NCBI GenBank assembly: GCA_027627225.1
Contig: CM051032.1
Coordinates: 61,599,137 to 61,663,136, forward strand
DNA from: Congeria kusceri
Lineage: Eukaryota; Mollusca; Bivalvia; Myida; Dreissenidae
Direction of reading: 5' to 3'
DNA: 64,000 nucleotides
Part shown: positions 22,356-35,100 of the stretch, one piece after another
How positions within the stretch are numbered: position 1 is the first letter of the stretch
Layout of the letters: each line of letters starts with the position of its first letter
Program-made: the position numbers and the translations under genes
Notes under the pieces: generated by a model
What the model saw: only the letters and a program-made list of their open reading frames with translations
What the model was told of the DNA's origin: nothing
Databases searched by the model: none

Positions 22356-23108
22356 GTATGAAGCACACGAACTATATCGTAGAAACTTTGATGTTTGCTG
22401 GGGCCAAATTCACAAAGCATCTTAAGTAATTTCTCAAATATTTTCACTTATGTGAAAAATCGGAATGTGTAGTCTTCGTTAACAAATGAACAAATGCGAA
22501 TGTTGCTGATATACCTCAAATTACATTTTAATACCGATGTCATTTTAACTTGTAACTAACTACTGAAATATTTCTATATGGAATGATACAGTTAAGGAAG
22601 TTTGCAGATTTAAGGATAAGGATAAAATTAAACTCAAGATGCTTTGTGAATACCAGCCCTGTTGTTGTATTGGTTCTGTATTCCTATATTTCAGTTATTG
22701 CGTATAAATTGGGAATGACTGGTCATTTTTTATTAACGATCTCATTGACGTTCGTGGTTAGTTTTTACACAGAAATGCACATAAACCATAGAAGCGTTTA
22801 TTCTGAAAATGCCAAATGAATGTCGTTTATGAGAACAATATTAAGCGTGTGTCAACACATATATTTATTGGTGTACATTATAAACGAATTTATCACCAAA
22901 TTCGTGTTTTAGAAATAATACATGAATATGGCAGCGTGTTAAGTAGACAGAATGAAAAAAAAATTCAAACTCAATGTACATCAAGCCTAGCAAAAAAGCG
23001 TTTTCGTCAGCATACTATTCGCTGACCATGAAGAAATAATCATAAAAATGCACGTGCCAGACATGCGCACCGCGTCTAATATCCGGGCAACCAAATGACA
23101 CGATCTGA

Positions 23109-23369
23109 TACTTCACGGTCACGAACAATCTGGAACTGTGCAAGAATCTAGAGCCAATCCCCGACCTCCTGGAATGCTCCGGTTACTGCAATTTTCACTC
23201 GTCGTATAGTCACGTGATGCGAGGGTTTACCAACGACTGCAACTGTTGCCAGGCGACGGACACGGAGAACAAAAACGTGGAACTCACGTGCAATGGTGGC
23301 CGCAAAATAACAAAGACATATTTCGTACAGAAGTCGTGCGGCTGTGGAATTTGCACTGGAGGAAAGTAG
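23109..23369 (+). pseudogene. Last exon: C-terminal cystine-knot (CTCK) domain
   Basis: 86 codons and TAG. Diagnostic pieces are LLECSGYC (residues 20-27 of this stretch), DCNCC (43-47), VELTCNGG (57-64), then TYFVQKSCGCGIC (70-82). These align by eye with the C-terminal knot of mucins such as MUC2. Just upstream, the same frame reads KCTCQTCAPR (23046-23075) and then hits TGA at 23106. The acceptor could not be fixed, so it is possible that the TGA lies in an intron and only codons after about 23145 are exonic. Confidence 0.75.
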
Positions 23370-24051
23370 AAGGAACACGCAATGAGATGACTTTATTGCA
23401 GTGACCAGTTTAACTACTTGATCTTGGCCTTGTTTGATAGACACTGTTTGTGAATCTTTACAATTATTTTTTTTTTTTCCACATCATCATGAAATATACA
23501 TGCTAACAAATGTTTCGACCATAAATTTTTAAATTGTTACTTCATGTTGATGGAACAAATGTACTACATAATGCTTTGATTTATTAAATCAACGAAAAAA
23601 CATGTAGATAAAAGTAGTATTTAACTATACTTGATTGGTTTAATTGTTTATAACTTATAAGTTGGCATTGGAGACTTAGATTTAGTGAAATGCAAATATA
23701 TTGAGTTAAGCTGTTTTATTTTAAAAGTGTTTACATTGCCAAGGCCCCTTATAATTTTTTGTTGAATGCATTTTGATTTGATGTGGAAATAAAGCATCTG
23801 AAAATGAGTTTAATGTAGTTATACTTATAACACATTGCGTACTTTGAATTACTTTAACAATAGCTGTTTAAACGGTGTTTTTCGGCTACCAAACTTAGTC
23901 TGCGTTTACACCGTTTACATAAACAATAATGTTTTTTTAAGACGTCTCCATAAAAAACGAAATCCTGGCTTTTTGAAATGCTCGGCACCTTGTCAATCTA
24001 TTCTCGTCTATCGCCCTTTTCGCATACGTTTATTTGTGGTAAAACGTAATA
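23370..24051. other. 3' flank of the VWC/CTCK gene
   Basis: AT-rich, with a T-run at 23465-23480 and AATAAA at 23788-23793. No other gene seen. Confidence 0.4.
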
Positions 24052-24182
24052 AATGAGGCGTGTCGTGGAAAACTGGGGCTTAATGTATGTGCGTAAAGTG
24101 TAGTCCCGGATTAGCCAGAAAATAGCATACAAGCGGAAAGTGTCATCCCGGATTAAGCCCGGTTTTCCCACGGCACGCCTCG
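24052..24182. repeat. Short GC-rich inverted-repeat element, copy 2
   Basis: Same ends as the 21.7 kb copy (atgaggcgtgtcgtgg ... cccacggcacgcctcgta), shorter, with the internal palindrome partly deleted. Confidence 0.75.
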
Positions 24183-24201
24183 TATGTAGTGGTGTGCGGT
24201 G

Positions 24202-24387
24202 CACGTATTTATATAAAATGACCTCTACAACACGTATTTATATAAAATGACCTCTACAACACGTATTTATATAAAATGACCTCTACAACACGTATTTATA
24301 TAAAATGACCTGTACAACACGTATTTATATAACATGACCTGTACAACACGTATTTATATAAAATGACCTGTACAACACGTATTTATT
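24202..24387. repeat. 29-bp minisatellite
   Basis: The unit cacgtatttatataaaatgacctctacaa is repeated six times plus a partial copy, with a clean ctc-to-ctg switch after the fourth unit. Confidence 0.95.
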
Positions 24388-24553
24388 CACTACGATCGAT
24401 AACACTGTACATAATGACGTGGAAAATATAGAGTCCGAACTGAACTGTCTTTAAAACAATCTCCTTGACGTTTTTTACTCCCTTGACTGGATTGTTCCAT
24501 ATTCGCAAGAAACAAAGGCCTTAAAATTGTGTGGATTTAATATAATAGATTTA

Positions 24554-24574
24554 AACACACACACGCACACACGC

Positions 24575-24606
<32 letters not shown>
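24554..24606. repeat. (CA)n microsatellite
   Basis: About 26 CA units with a few CG interruptions. Confidence 0.95.
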
Positions 24607-25522
24607 CTAAAACACATTATGATAAAGATCGAACGACTATTCTTTACACGAGGACAAGCAATGAAACACAAAAATTGACATATCGAATGACATATCGAAT
24701 CCTGTGATAAAAGCTCATACAAATATATTATACAATATATATTTAAAAAGGTGACTCGCTCATGAATTAGGCACACACACAGTAGAACCAAAACCTATTC
24801 ATGTAAGTAGTAAATGCCAGTACTAGCATATCAATCTAGGCCCCGTGTTCACAAATTATCCTAGACGTAGCTCAAATGAGAATATCAAAATTATTTTATT
24901 TTTAGAAATAACTTCCTGATAAAATAATATAATTTGTGTTATTATTTACTAAAATCTTCACATCAGATAGCCAAAATACTATGATAAGAGTTCATAAGTG
25001 TTTTTATAATATATTTTTGACCAAAAAATAAAAAATTGATTCTGATTTTAGTGAACGTCATGTTTGAGTCTGATCCTGAAATATCTGGCTCAAGTTCGTC
25101 ATTATATTCAGTTTCAAAACGAGTCAATCAAGTTTCTGTCAGGATTGTTCACTAAAACCATACACCAGTAAGCGGATCAAATTTGCTACTTGATTTGTGT
25201 CAGACATGTCAGATATACAGATACTGTACAATAGCAAACATGATGCATACGCTGAAACGCGTTACCAATGTTTAGAACCAATGGTCTAGTACTGCATTTA
25301 TAAATTATTAAGCTCAGTTTAATCGTTGTTTATTGGCTGATAAAGAATGACAAGTATTTCGTAATTGTAGCATATTTACATTTCCAGACACGTTTTAAAA
25401 CATCACTTTAGAATGATGGTTATATTTTACCATTTAAAAGAAACACGTTCTTTAGAAACTAACACACCACTTTCTTATAGAATGTAGCAAACTTGTTACG
25501 TAGATCATTCTACAAAAATTAC
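24607..25522. other. No gene recognised
   Basis: AT-rich, without splice-bounded open segments that I could assign. Confidence 0.4.
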
Positions 25523-25835
25523 ATTAATCATCGTGTTATAGTTGGCAACACATACATAAAAAAAATATATTTATATTATTATATAAGGAGCAACGTTGTT
25601 TTTATATGCCATTAGAGAGACTTTTAGCGTAGGAATATTTCCATCCCCCCAAAAAGGCAAATTATAAATACCCGAGTTCAAATCATCACGTGTGCTATTT
25701 AGACTGAAAGGTTTAAAATCAAAACCAGTGAACATAGAAAAAAAAATCTGGACGTTTACAAAGTAGAGTGGAAAAAGTACAAAACATAATGTTATGTGCG
25801 GACGTATGTGTTGCCAACTATAACACGATGATTAA
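25523..25835. mobile_element. MITE-like element with 32-bp perfect inverted repeats and TTAA ends
   Basis: The left end 25523-25554 (ttaatcatcgtgttatagtt...) is the exact reverse complement of 25804-25835. Both ends carry TTAA, as expected for TTAA-target elements, although the terminus TCATCG is not the CCY-type of piggyBac. The 250 bp interior is non-coding. It lies 21 bp beyond the stop of the lectin pseudogene. Confidence 0.7.
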
Positions 25836-25856
25836 AAGGTGGCCAACACTTAGCAC

Positions 25857-27100
25857 TTATTTAATTGTCAATTGACACTTATACCACATTTTTAAATCAC
25901 AGCTGGTAGCTGAGAAAGTCGCCGTCCCTCGAGGTCCATCGATTACCTGTATGCACGTGTCGTTCTGCAGTTCTATTACGTTGTTCTTAGTTATTGTCGA
26001 ATTGAATTGTGGAGCTTTGATTTCAAAGGACCCAACTGTACCGGCCCGTGTCTGAATCAAAATATGAATCGATCCAGTAATAGTAACCCGACGCTATTAT
26101 GTTACGATTTAAATAATCAATTTCTTGTTGACAGTTTATTATCGGCAGGTTGCCGCCTGATTGGCGACTGCTCTCTTGCCTCTTCCCACCAGCCGATTGC
26201 TGTAAGTGTGTGAGAGACATTTCTGACTGTTCATATACATCATCAACTGTTCCGGTTCCGGTAAACGAACCTAAAAAACATTAAGAAGTATATTTATTTA
26301 TTTTATATCATTCCTTCACACACAATGAGAAGTCTTAAGTAAAATATCCGAACAACAACGAATTTGTCAAATTATAACATTCATAAAAGGCATTAAATAT
26401 ATTTTTTACAGGTGTATTCGGAGTGTATTTCGCGCTCACTGGTGGTTTTACTATGAGATTTCCCGTAGTTCAGTGCCAATGTGATAAATAGGCAATATTT
26501 TGTTGTTGCTTTTTTCAAGGAACCTGTAGTGAATGTATATACATGTGTATATATAACTTTATAAGTTGGTTCCTAGATCAACTAATATTTAGAATATTGA
26601 GTTACTACTACTACAATGCAAACTGAACACATTAAAACAGTTTACATGTTATCACATCAATATCTTAAAAAACTACTGACATCAATTGTCTGATAGGTAA
26701 GTACTAATAAATGAACCAAATGCTTCACATCTATCAGACTAAGGTAAAGTATATATCTTTGCTAATTCGTTTAATGAACCAATATAAAAATATTTAGATT
26801 TAAATACCTTGTTCACCATTGTGATTCCCAGGTGAACAGCCGTTTGAACTCGGATAACGTGTGCCAACAGCGTGCACGTCATCGTGGCGTCCTCGTACAC
26901 GACGGCGTCAAGTTGTCAAGACTCGAGCAGTCATTCAAACACAAGCCGAGACTATTCCGAGGACGTTTGTTGGTATACGGAAATGCCAGTTTGGTCCCTG
27001 TTATATGTTGCACATTCCATTGCTCATAACGATGGCACGACCAGCATGTGTTTACGAATAGCGTCGCGACCAGAACGCCCAGTGCACTCTGCAAATGCAT
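25857..27100 (-). pseudogene. PAN/apple plus C-type lectin secreted protein, broken by about four frameshifts
   Basis: Exon 1 (26808-27100) starts with an ATG and a signal peptide (LGVLVATLFVNTCWSC). It continues as a PAN-like Cys segment (SLGLCLNDCSSLDN, then in another frame DAVVYEDATMTCTLL) and ends AAG before donor gtattt. Exon 2 (26270-25857, acceptor gttttttag) joins in phase and is a C-type lectin domain spread over several frames. The pieces in order are QKCLSHTYS; GWWEEAREQ; RQSGGNLPII..EIDYLNRN..YYWIDSYFD..YSWV; FEIKAPQF..NDTCIQV..CDLKMWYKCQLTIK. Shifts fall near 26910, 26195, 26180 and 26035. Two of them fall exactly where a cysteine codon is expected. The canonical WND/EPN calcium motifs are not seen. 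The intact neighbours argue against general sequence error. Confidence 0.7.
26271..26807 (-). other. Intron of the PAN/C-type lectin pseudogene
   Basis: 537 bp with a GT..AG pair (gtattt ... ttttttag). AT-rich, no further coding segment seen. Confidence 0.55.
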
Positions 27101-27183
27101 GGTGTATGTTGTCCTGTTGCTTGCAGTGCGATAGGCAGACTGCTGCTTCCAGTATCTGCTCCTGATATATTTATCTTAGCTAC

Positions 27184-27214
27184 ACATGTTCAACAATCTC
27201 GCTTTTCAGCGCGG
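27184..27214 (-). promoter_or_regulatory. Conserved upstream motif (AAGCGAGATTGTTG core), copy near the lectin pseudogene
   Basis: Minus strand, 84 bp upstream of the ATG at 27100. It shares GCGCT-A-AAGCGAGATTGTTG-ACATG with 14024-14055. It could be a promoter element or a piece of dispersed repeat. Confidence 0.3.
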
Positions 27215-27430
27215 CGCAAAAGTCGATACCTCTCACGTAAAATTTACATTGATTTGATATGGAGCCTTCAGTATTATTTGCCGTAACTTCCTTATTGTTT
27301 TACTCTCAGAAAAATAAAAACGGATTTGAAAAGAGAATTTTATGGTCTTTAATATGGTATCATTTATTTTATTTTAAAATTTAGGCGGGGCAATTTGCAC
27401 TTTTGTAACATCACCCTATTTTCCATAGAA

Positions 27431-27602
27431 GTTGTAACAGCAGCAGCACCAGTGGTAGCAATAACATCATCATCATCATCAGCAGCAGCAGCAACAGTAG
27501 TTGTAGTAATAGTAGTACATGTAGTAGTAGTAGTAGTAGAAGTAGTTGTAGTAGTAGCAGCAGCAGCTGCGGTAGTATATATATGCAGTAGAATCAGTAG
27601 TA
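27431..27602. repeat. Compound trinucleotide microsatellite (CAG/CAT/GTA)
   Basis: The sequence agcagcagcaccagtggtagcaataacatc, followed by CAT, CAG and GTA runs. The first 30 bp match 14771-14815, so a repeat copy probably seeded both. Confidence 0.85.
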
Positions 27603-27616
27603 TATATATGCAGTAG

Positions 27617-27693
27617 AAAAAAAACTACTTCTCCTACTACACCTCAACTACTGCTCCAGTAGTTGAGGTGTAGTAGGAGAAGTAGTTTTTTTT
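27617..27693. repeat. Perfect 37-bp hairpin with a 3-nt loop
   Basis: The left arm 27617-27653 (aaaaaaaactacttctcctactac...) and the right arm 27657-27693 are exact reverse complements around ctc. The base composition (CTA/GTA) matches the neighbouring microsatellite. Confidence 0.95.
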
Positions 27694-29211
27694 TTATATC
27701 AATCACAGATTATAAAAATTATCACACAATTATGGACCTTGAAAAACCTTGCAAATTAAAAAAAGCAGAATTTTTTTTTATTTTGGCTACCACTTTATAA
27801 TATATTGGGAATGGTCATTTGTAATGGCTTTAACTAGTTTTGTTCGTTTTTTTTTTCATTATATGTTAATAGGAATGTTTCAACTGTCGTACATAAAATT
27901 CGACAAAGCACATATTTTTGGACCAAATAGAATTATTATGCCCTATAACAACATAGGCTATATACCATATACTATGTAGCAGGGACCATATGTAGCCATA
28001 TCTTAGCAATTTTAAATCACGAGCTTTTCACCCTTAATTGACTTTGACAAGGATTGTTTCTGTATCTATTCGTATTATATAACATTATTAATATTATGTC
28101 ATTATTGTATCGATACATCTCTATACGAACCAAATGTATTGTGGTAGATATTTTTCCTAAAATCTTTGGGGATATCATCAATCAGCCTTAAAAACTAAAA
28201 TAAAATATTTTTTTGGTTTATTAATTTTTATTTGGTAAATGGCCAACTTTAAGAATCTGAAACAAAATGAATATTCAAAACAAAACGGTAATATCTTTAA
28301 ACATTGTTTTTAAGTGGATGCTATCAAAACAAAACACTTATTTATCCAAAAAACATGTCATTATTGCAAAAAAAAGTAAATAAAACACACAAACAATCTC
28401 ATAAACACGATGCAATGTTCTAGGGTCGGGGCATTTTTTAGGGTAGGTCGGATAACCTGAAACAAACATAATTTTTTACGCCAAAGTAACTCTCTTAATT
28501 ACAATTAGGGTGCTTCCGACTGCGGTTAATTAACGACGTCGAGTCCGTGACAAATAATATTCTACCAATTAATATGTTGCCAGCCACTCGAACACCATGA
28601 TTGGTGTATGTTCAGCAAGGTACCACCCAGCTCCCAGATTAAATGTCAAGATAAAGTAATAAATAGGGCAATATACGGGACAAGTGACACGCTAGCCGTT
28701 TACTGATTGTGTTAGATCAAAGCCCAATCACGATAAAGTAGTAAAATAAGGCAATATACGGTACACTTATTGAAACGCCAGCCCTTTACAACTTTTGTAA
28801 GATCAAAGCCCAGCCAGAAAATAATATCGCTGGGCTGAGCAGGAGGGGGGGGGGGGGGGGCGCTGGAGCCCAAAAACCGGGATGAATCCGTGCCTGTATT
28901 TAATATATCAAATAAAAATGGGATCATGCAAACACTATATGGGTCGGTGGTATAATCAGCTGATAACGATCATTATACATGGGTACTGTCCTAATTGTTT
29001 TTAAAATTATATTGTTGAGTCTTAAGTGCCAAAGTGTGGATGTTTTGACAAGGGTGCGCAAAATTGTCTGAAAAGGGGCTGTATATCTGGTCTCCACGGA
29101 TTGGCGAAGGTGACAAATGGGGCCACAAAATAAGTTGCTTGTGCAATCCCCAATATTTCATAGATGCCATTTCATAATGCAAAATTTTCGTTTCTAGAAT
29201 AATATAAAAAA
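27694..29211. other. No gene recognised
   Basis: AT-rich. A G-run lies at 28845-28860. The segments cccaatcacgataaagta...ggcaatatacgg (28724) and 'gtcaagataaagtaataaatagggcaatatacggg' (28647) form a short diverged direct repeat of about 80 bp. Confidence 0.4.
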
Positions 29212-30113
<902 letters not shown>

Positions 30114-32060
30114 AGTTTATTGTTACTATTAAAGACTATGGAATAATTGTTAGCCTTAATATTTTCCAACAGAGAATAACATTGAACAAGAAACATGTAA
30201 ATTCCACGAAAACCAAATTTTTCGATCAAAATGCATTAAACGAAAATTTGACGCCACTATGCCCGCCCGCCCAACGACATACACAATCTAATATCCGAAT
30301 TATTTAATCGAAAATTTTGGTTTAATAAAAACAGAAGTGTGTCGCTTTATCTCTTGCATACTGATATACTCTTGCAAAAACACTGCGCTAACCGGACAGG
30401 CAGAAATTAAAATGCTGAGGGCGTAAAATGTATTACCGATTGAATCTTAGATAAGGCAGTATCGATCATGTAATAAAATCGATAGCAGCCGAAAATCGTC
30501 GGAATATTTCCGATTAGTACCGAACAGCCGATTGTCTATCGGGTAGTACTATCGATTTTATCAGGTTACATACCAGTAAATCATTGTGTATCCCTCCGTG
30601 GTCCATTCAAAAGTAGTGCCTATTAATAAAGAGTTCCTCTTCTCTTCTGGCATAAAAGCCATTTAGGTATCTCAGACATGCCTTTTGTGGTTATTTCTAT
30701 TATCCTATGCGTGTCTGCAACATTTTGGTGCATTTCTTTGGAGGCTAACTTGAAAGGTGAACTTTTGGGGTGTGTTTACTGTGGTATGGAGCTTTTGTCG
30801 AAATATGACTGCCGAAACCTTGCTTTCTACCGGTGCTTGCATTCAAGTGAGGTGCATTTTCTTAGAAGTAACATGACATATCTTTTTTATTGCAAATTTT
30901 GGAAGAGGGCAGATTGATCTTTAAATTGATACCAGGCTTGCACAATCTGAAATAAAGGAACTGCTAGAAAAATGCTTGGAAAGTTTGCCGTTTTATAATG
31001 GGACCCTATGGGAATTGGATTTACTGGTTTCTAACCTATCAGCTTGACTATCTGGCTTGAGCAGAAACGCGAGATTTTTCAGTATGCTGTAAAAATGCAT
31101 GAATAAAGAAAAATGGGTTATTTAATCCGACTTCACATTTTAAAATGCCATTTCATGCAAGTTAAATTGACTGTCTCAGTCGAAGACAGATTCGCATTAT
31201 CTGATTATTTTTTTAATCGGATTTTATGCGATTTTATCACTTATTATCGAATATCGTGTATTGGTACATATTTTTAAGGGGTTTCCCGAACTGCAACTAA
31301 TTTTAAGTTGCAGCAGTTACTTCTATGAATGTTTAATCGGGAAAACGTAACTTATATAAACATATACTGAGTACGTTGGCAAAAGCCACCTGTCAGGATT
31401 AGTGACCGCTAAAAATCTGGTGAACAGCCCTTTACATGTAACCAACCATATATAAGGGAGAACACCTGTTATTTACGTTTTTGGTGTAAGTTAGAGTTAC
31501 CTCCCTGTCAGAATTTGTCCACAAAGATAAAAACCCAGACTAGAAAGAACATAATGTTATCGCCTTGTTAGATAATGTCTGTTATATGATATATTTAAAT
31601 AACAGATTAGAAAAGTTAATACTAGTATCAGATCTTGCACTTTTATTTCATCAACAGATGTTCATATGCTGACATGGCAACGTTTACATATATGGTGATT
31701 ACAGTGCCATAATTAATTACTTAATATTTTCCTCCGGTGTACGGTATTGTTTTACACCGACAAGCCTGATTTTTTTTTTTGGATAGAATTGTCACTCATT
31801 CGCAGGTAACAGCTGAACTAAATTCACGAAACGCAGACAGACCCCGAGTGACGTCATATGTATATTTTTGTGGATTTTGTTTCTACATGGATCGATGTTG
31901 GGGCACCGGCAGGTCCAAGGAATATATGCTCAAAGTTGCTGATTTTCGTATATAGATATCGCTAATGGGTGCTTGTTCAACTTGCCACCGCTTGTTCTAA
32001 AAATGCACAGGTCTTTCTTTTCTTCATTCATTCAAAATTAAGACATTTGTTAATGAGGTA
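30114..32060. other. No gene recognised
   Basis: AT-rich. 'gagtgacgtcatatg' at 31848-31862 contains a CRE-like TGACGTCA. A T-run lies at 31770. Confidence 0.4.
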
Positions 32061-32066
32061 ATGTAA

Positions 32067-32140
32067 CGGCTCGCCCCATTAACGACTCGCCCCATAACGA
32101 CTCGCCCCATGTTTTACAACGGCTCGCCCCCATATGTAAA
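32067..32140. repeat. Short tandem array of AACGACTCGCCCCAT
   Basis: Four copies of (a)acg(a/g)ctcgcccc, then atatgtaaaacg, which is inverted relative to the preceding gttttacaacgg. Confidence 0.7.
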
Positions 32141-35100
32141 ACGATTATATGTATATTAACATGTAAACGAATAAATATGGTTTAATAAGAAGATGTGGTA
32201 TAATTGTGTAATATCATTAAATGTGTTTACTGCCTATGTAATGTAATAAAATATGGAATTGAAAGTTGATCTATAATAATCGCCGACCTTTATTGCTGGA
32301 ATATTTTAATTAGTATAAATAATGTTTTTTAGCTATCCGAGAAAAAATAGTGCCAACATTTTAAAAACATTTAGTGCAGAATGGTTAAAATGGCATTGTT
32401 TCATAGACACTTATTAATATACGGTGTTGAATATACATTCTTAAAATATGTTATGACATTGCCTTAAATAGTTCCCATGTTTTTGTTGCAGAAATTATTT
32501 TTAGTAGCTTTTATTTATTTTCATAAATTTGGATATACCATGGGAGAGACCTAAGTACTGCTGAAACAAAATATCACATTGACTTAATATTTACATAGTC
32601 AACCCCTGTGTTTACACTAATAATTGAGTTTTAATTAAAATATGTCAGTCTGTGCCCGCGACTTTACGCAGCATGCATCTTTCAGCAAAGGCGCTGAAGT
32701 ATCAAACGATCTGAATATAGGTTATAATTTCCTCCTTTTGTCTTATAAATTTTTATTCCTAATGAATATTTTTTTCTTCAAAACTATTGTTATTATGTGC
32801 ATAATTTGACAAGTCACTGTCTGGATTTCTTGTCGCCTGTACAGTTTCAGATGAAAGGAAAAAATGAATACATCGTTTTAAATCGACCCAAAAGTTAATC
32901 ATTTGGAAAACAGAAATGATTGGTTTTCAAAAGAAGCGTATTAAGAAGGGGCTACCTTGCTGAATACGTATTTACCCTCCATCCTTAATGCCTTAATGCG
33001 ATCAGAGACTGTTTAAAGAAATGAACTCGAAAACGGCAACTGTTAAATGTTCAAGGAACAATTAAGCGAGACAGGAATTAAGCGTAATAGACTAACATAA
33101 AACGCCCGGCATACGAACCCCCGTGGGCCGAATCCTCACATTAGATGTGACGGTGAGTAGGTTTAAATGGAATGAAATTAAATTTTGTTACAGGCTCTGT
33201 AAACTGAATGGAAGTCGTGTAAACATGTCAATGAATGTAACAGCTGGATAAAACTTTTGATTCAAGAAAGACTAGGTCGTTGAGGTCGACATTTAGCTAC
33301 ATTTCGTGTTAGCTTTCGTAAATCTATATGAGAATCTTCCAAAGGTCAATGAAATTACAAATACTATAATGCTATTAACAACCATTGCACATAACGCTAT
33401 GTTTGCATTTTGTGATTTTTTTTTCTTATACGTCCAAGTTGCTTCTGATTAAATTGAAGTCCAACATGTGGTCACTATCCTTTTTGACTTTAAACTAAGC
33501 TTATCCTAAAATTACTTTATTGCGATAGGTTTTAACATTACGATTGATTTTTGTAGAAACAACCAAAATGAAACGAATTCTAATACTTAGAATATTTGTT
33601 TTTTTCAAAAACTATAATTTTCAATGAAAAAGTCACACTAAGAAATTAGTTGAACATATTTGAGACCGACAGAGAACACTGTTACCTTGACAAAGGACGG
33701 TTTTAAACTAAACTCGTCGAATTCGATACATTAGACCACAAAATTGCGGGCGTTTAGCCGTGATGCTATCTGTTCTATTCAAAATTGATTTCACGAAATT
33801 TTACAAAAAGCAATTAAGCTGATCATGATTGTCAGAAAATATGAAATCGGTAAATTTGTACGATATTGGGTTACAGATTCCGTACAAAAAAGACTACAAG
33901 TTGACAATGTATTGAAGGGTGCTCTTAAGCTAAACAATGGACACAGGATGTGTGAAATTATACAAGATGGGCGTTTATCTGGGAGGTCATCAAGCCGGCG
34001 GGCGTAGTGACTGCATGTTTCATGTTGGGCCGCCCAATTAACAACGGCAAAATGAATGCACTATTTAACTCGTTTCATTATTTTGTTGCTAATTGTCGCC
34101 GATGTTATTAATGCGCATAATGTGATAATTGTCGTTTTTCATTGGACACTCTTGCTGCACATGAGTTTATTTTATTTGTTCTCATAAAAATGAAACTGAT
34201 AGTCCTGATGGACTCTTATCATCCAAGTATTAGTTTACGCCATTTTCAAAATTAATATAACATATTGCCGGCAAGCGTTTAGTGACACAATGCAAAATCC
34301 GGAGTAAGAACTCCTGGTAGTGAACGTTTGAAATACATGCAGTTATAATTAAATCATAAATGATGTTTTGTCAAGCAGATCTGATTCTTCATCGGACACT
34401 CGACTTTGTTGAAACACCGTTTCAACACGAAAGAAAACTGAAATATTCATACAAAATCACATTCTATACAAAATATTATTCTAATATATTCATCTACAAA
34501 ATTAATTATTAATGCAAACCTACATGTGATAGAAGTAATCCTGCTGATCGTGTTTTTGTTATTTTAAAAGCACATATCTTATTAAAAAAAACATGCCGTA
34601 TTTTATGAAGTGTAAGTCATATGGAATAGATCTATAATGTAAACATGAAATATAACATTTACTGTCAATCATCCCCAGCTCAATTGGTCACCGCTCATCT
34701 TCTGCGCCACCCAGCCCACAAATACATATTCACTAAATGTTTTCGATCCCTTCACTGATTGCAAAGGTTTGACAATAATCTCCTAGGGGTCAAATATGGG
34801 ATGATGAATGTGACAGTCGGGGAACATGCTTATAATTATTCGACACATAGACTCCACGGGTCCGCCTTTAGAACACTGATTTAGGCTTGAATTTCACTTA
34901 ATTCTCCACGCGATGTTACTTTTAAAGTTGCGGTAAATTCTCAATAGCTCAATGAAACATTTAAATGTTATTCTTACAATGCAGTCTGTAATATTTTGTA
35001 GATCTCTTCCGCTGATAAGTTCTAAAGTTCATTGAAGGTCTGTTGAAAACTTTAATTTATTTTCTTTTTTCACTGAGGTTGGTTAATAACCTCGGAGTTA

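Larger units (their letters stand above)
21330..23369 (+). pseudogene. von Willebrand/mucin-like secreted protein: VWC exons and C-terminal cystine knot, with two in-frame stops
   Basis: Three pieces on the plus strand belong together. Exon A (21330-21437) has a VWC half-module. Exon B (ends 22355) has the opening half of another. The last exon (to 23369) has a CTCK domain ending in TAG. VWC arrays followed by a CTCK are the C-terminal layout of VWF, gel-forming mucins and hemocytin-like proteins, where the knot drives disulphide dimerisation. A TAG (21411-21413) interrupts exon A and a TGA (23106-23108) precedes the knot. Both could arise by C-to-T change (CAG to TAG, CGA to TGA). The exon completing the second VWC was not found. 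AATAAA at 23788-23793 is a possible polyadenylation signal. Two stops point to a pseudogene or dead allele; sequence error is the alternative. Confidence 0.65.

Noticed and set aside
23148..23444. 98-codon minus-strand frame
   Set aside because: It is the antisense shadow of the CTCK exon, whose plus-strand cysteine pattern is decisive.
27657..27693. The hairpin arm contains TTGAGGTGTAGTAGG, reminiscent of let-7
   Set aside because: let-7 starts TGAGGTAGTAGG. The extra TG and the perfect pairing of both arms do not fit a miRNA precursor, and the likeness is explained by the GTA-rich composition.
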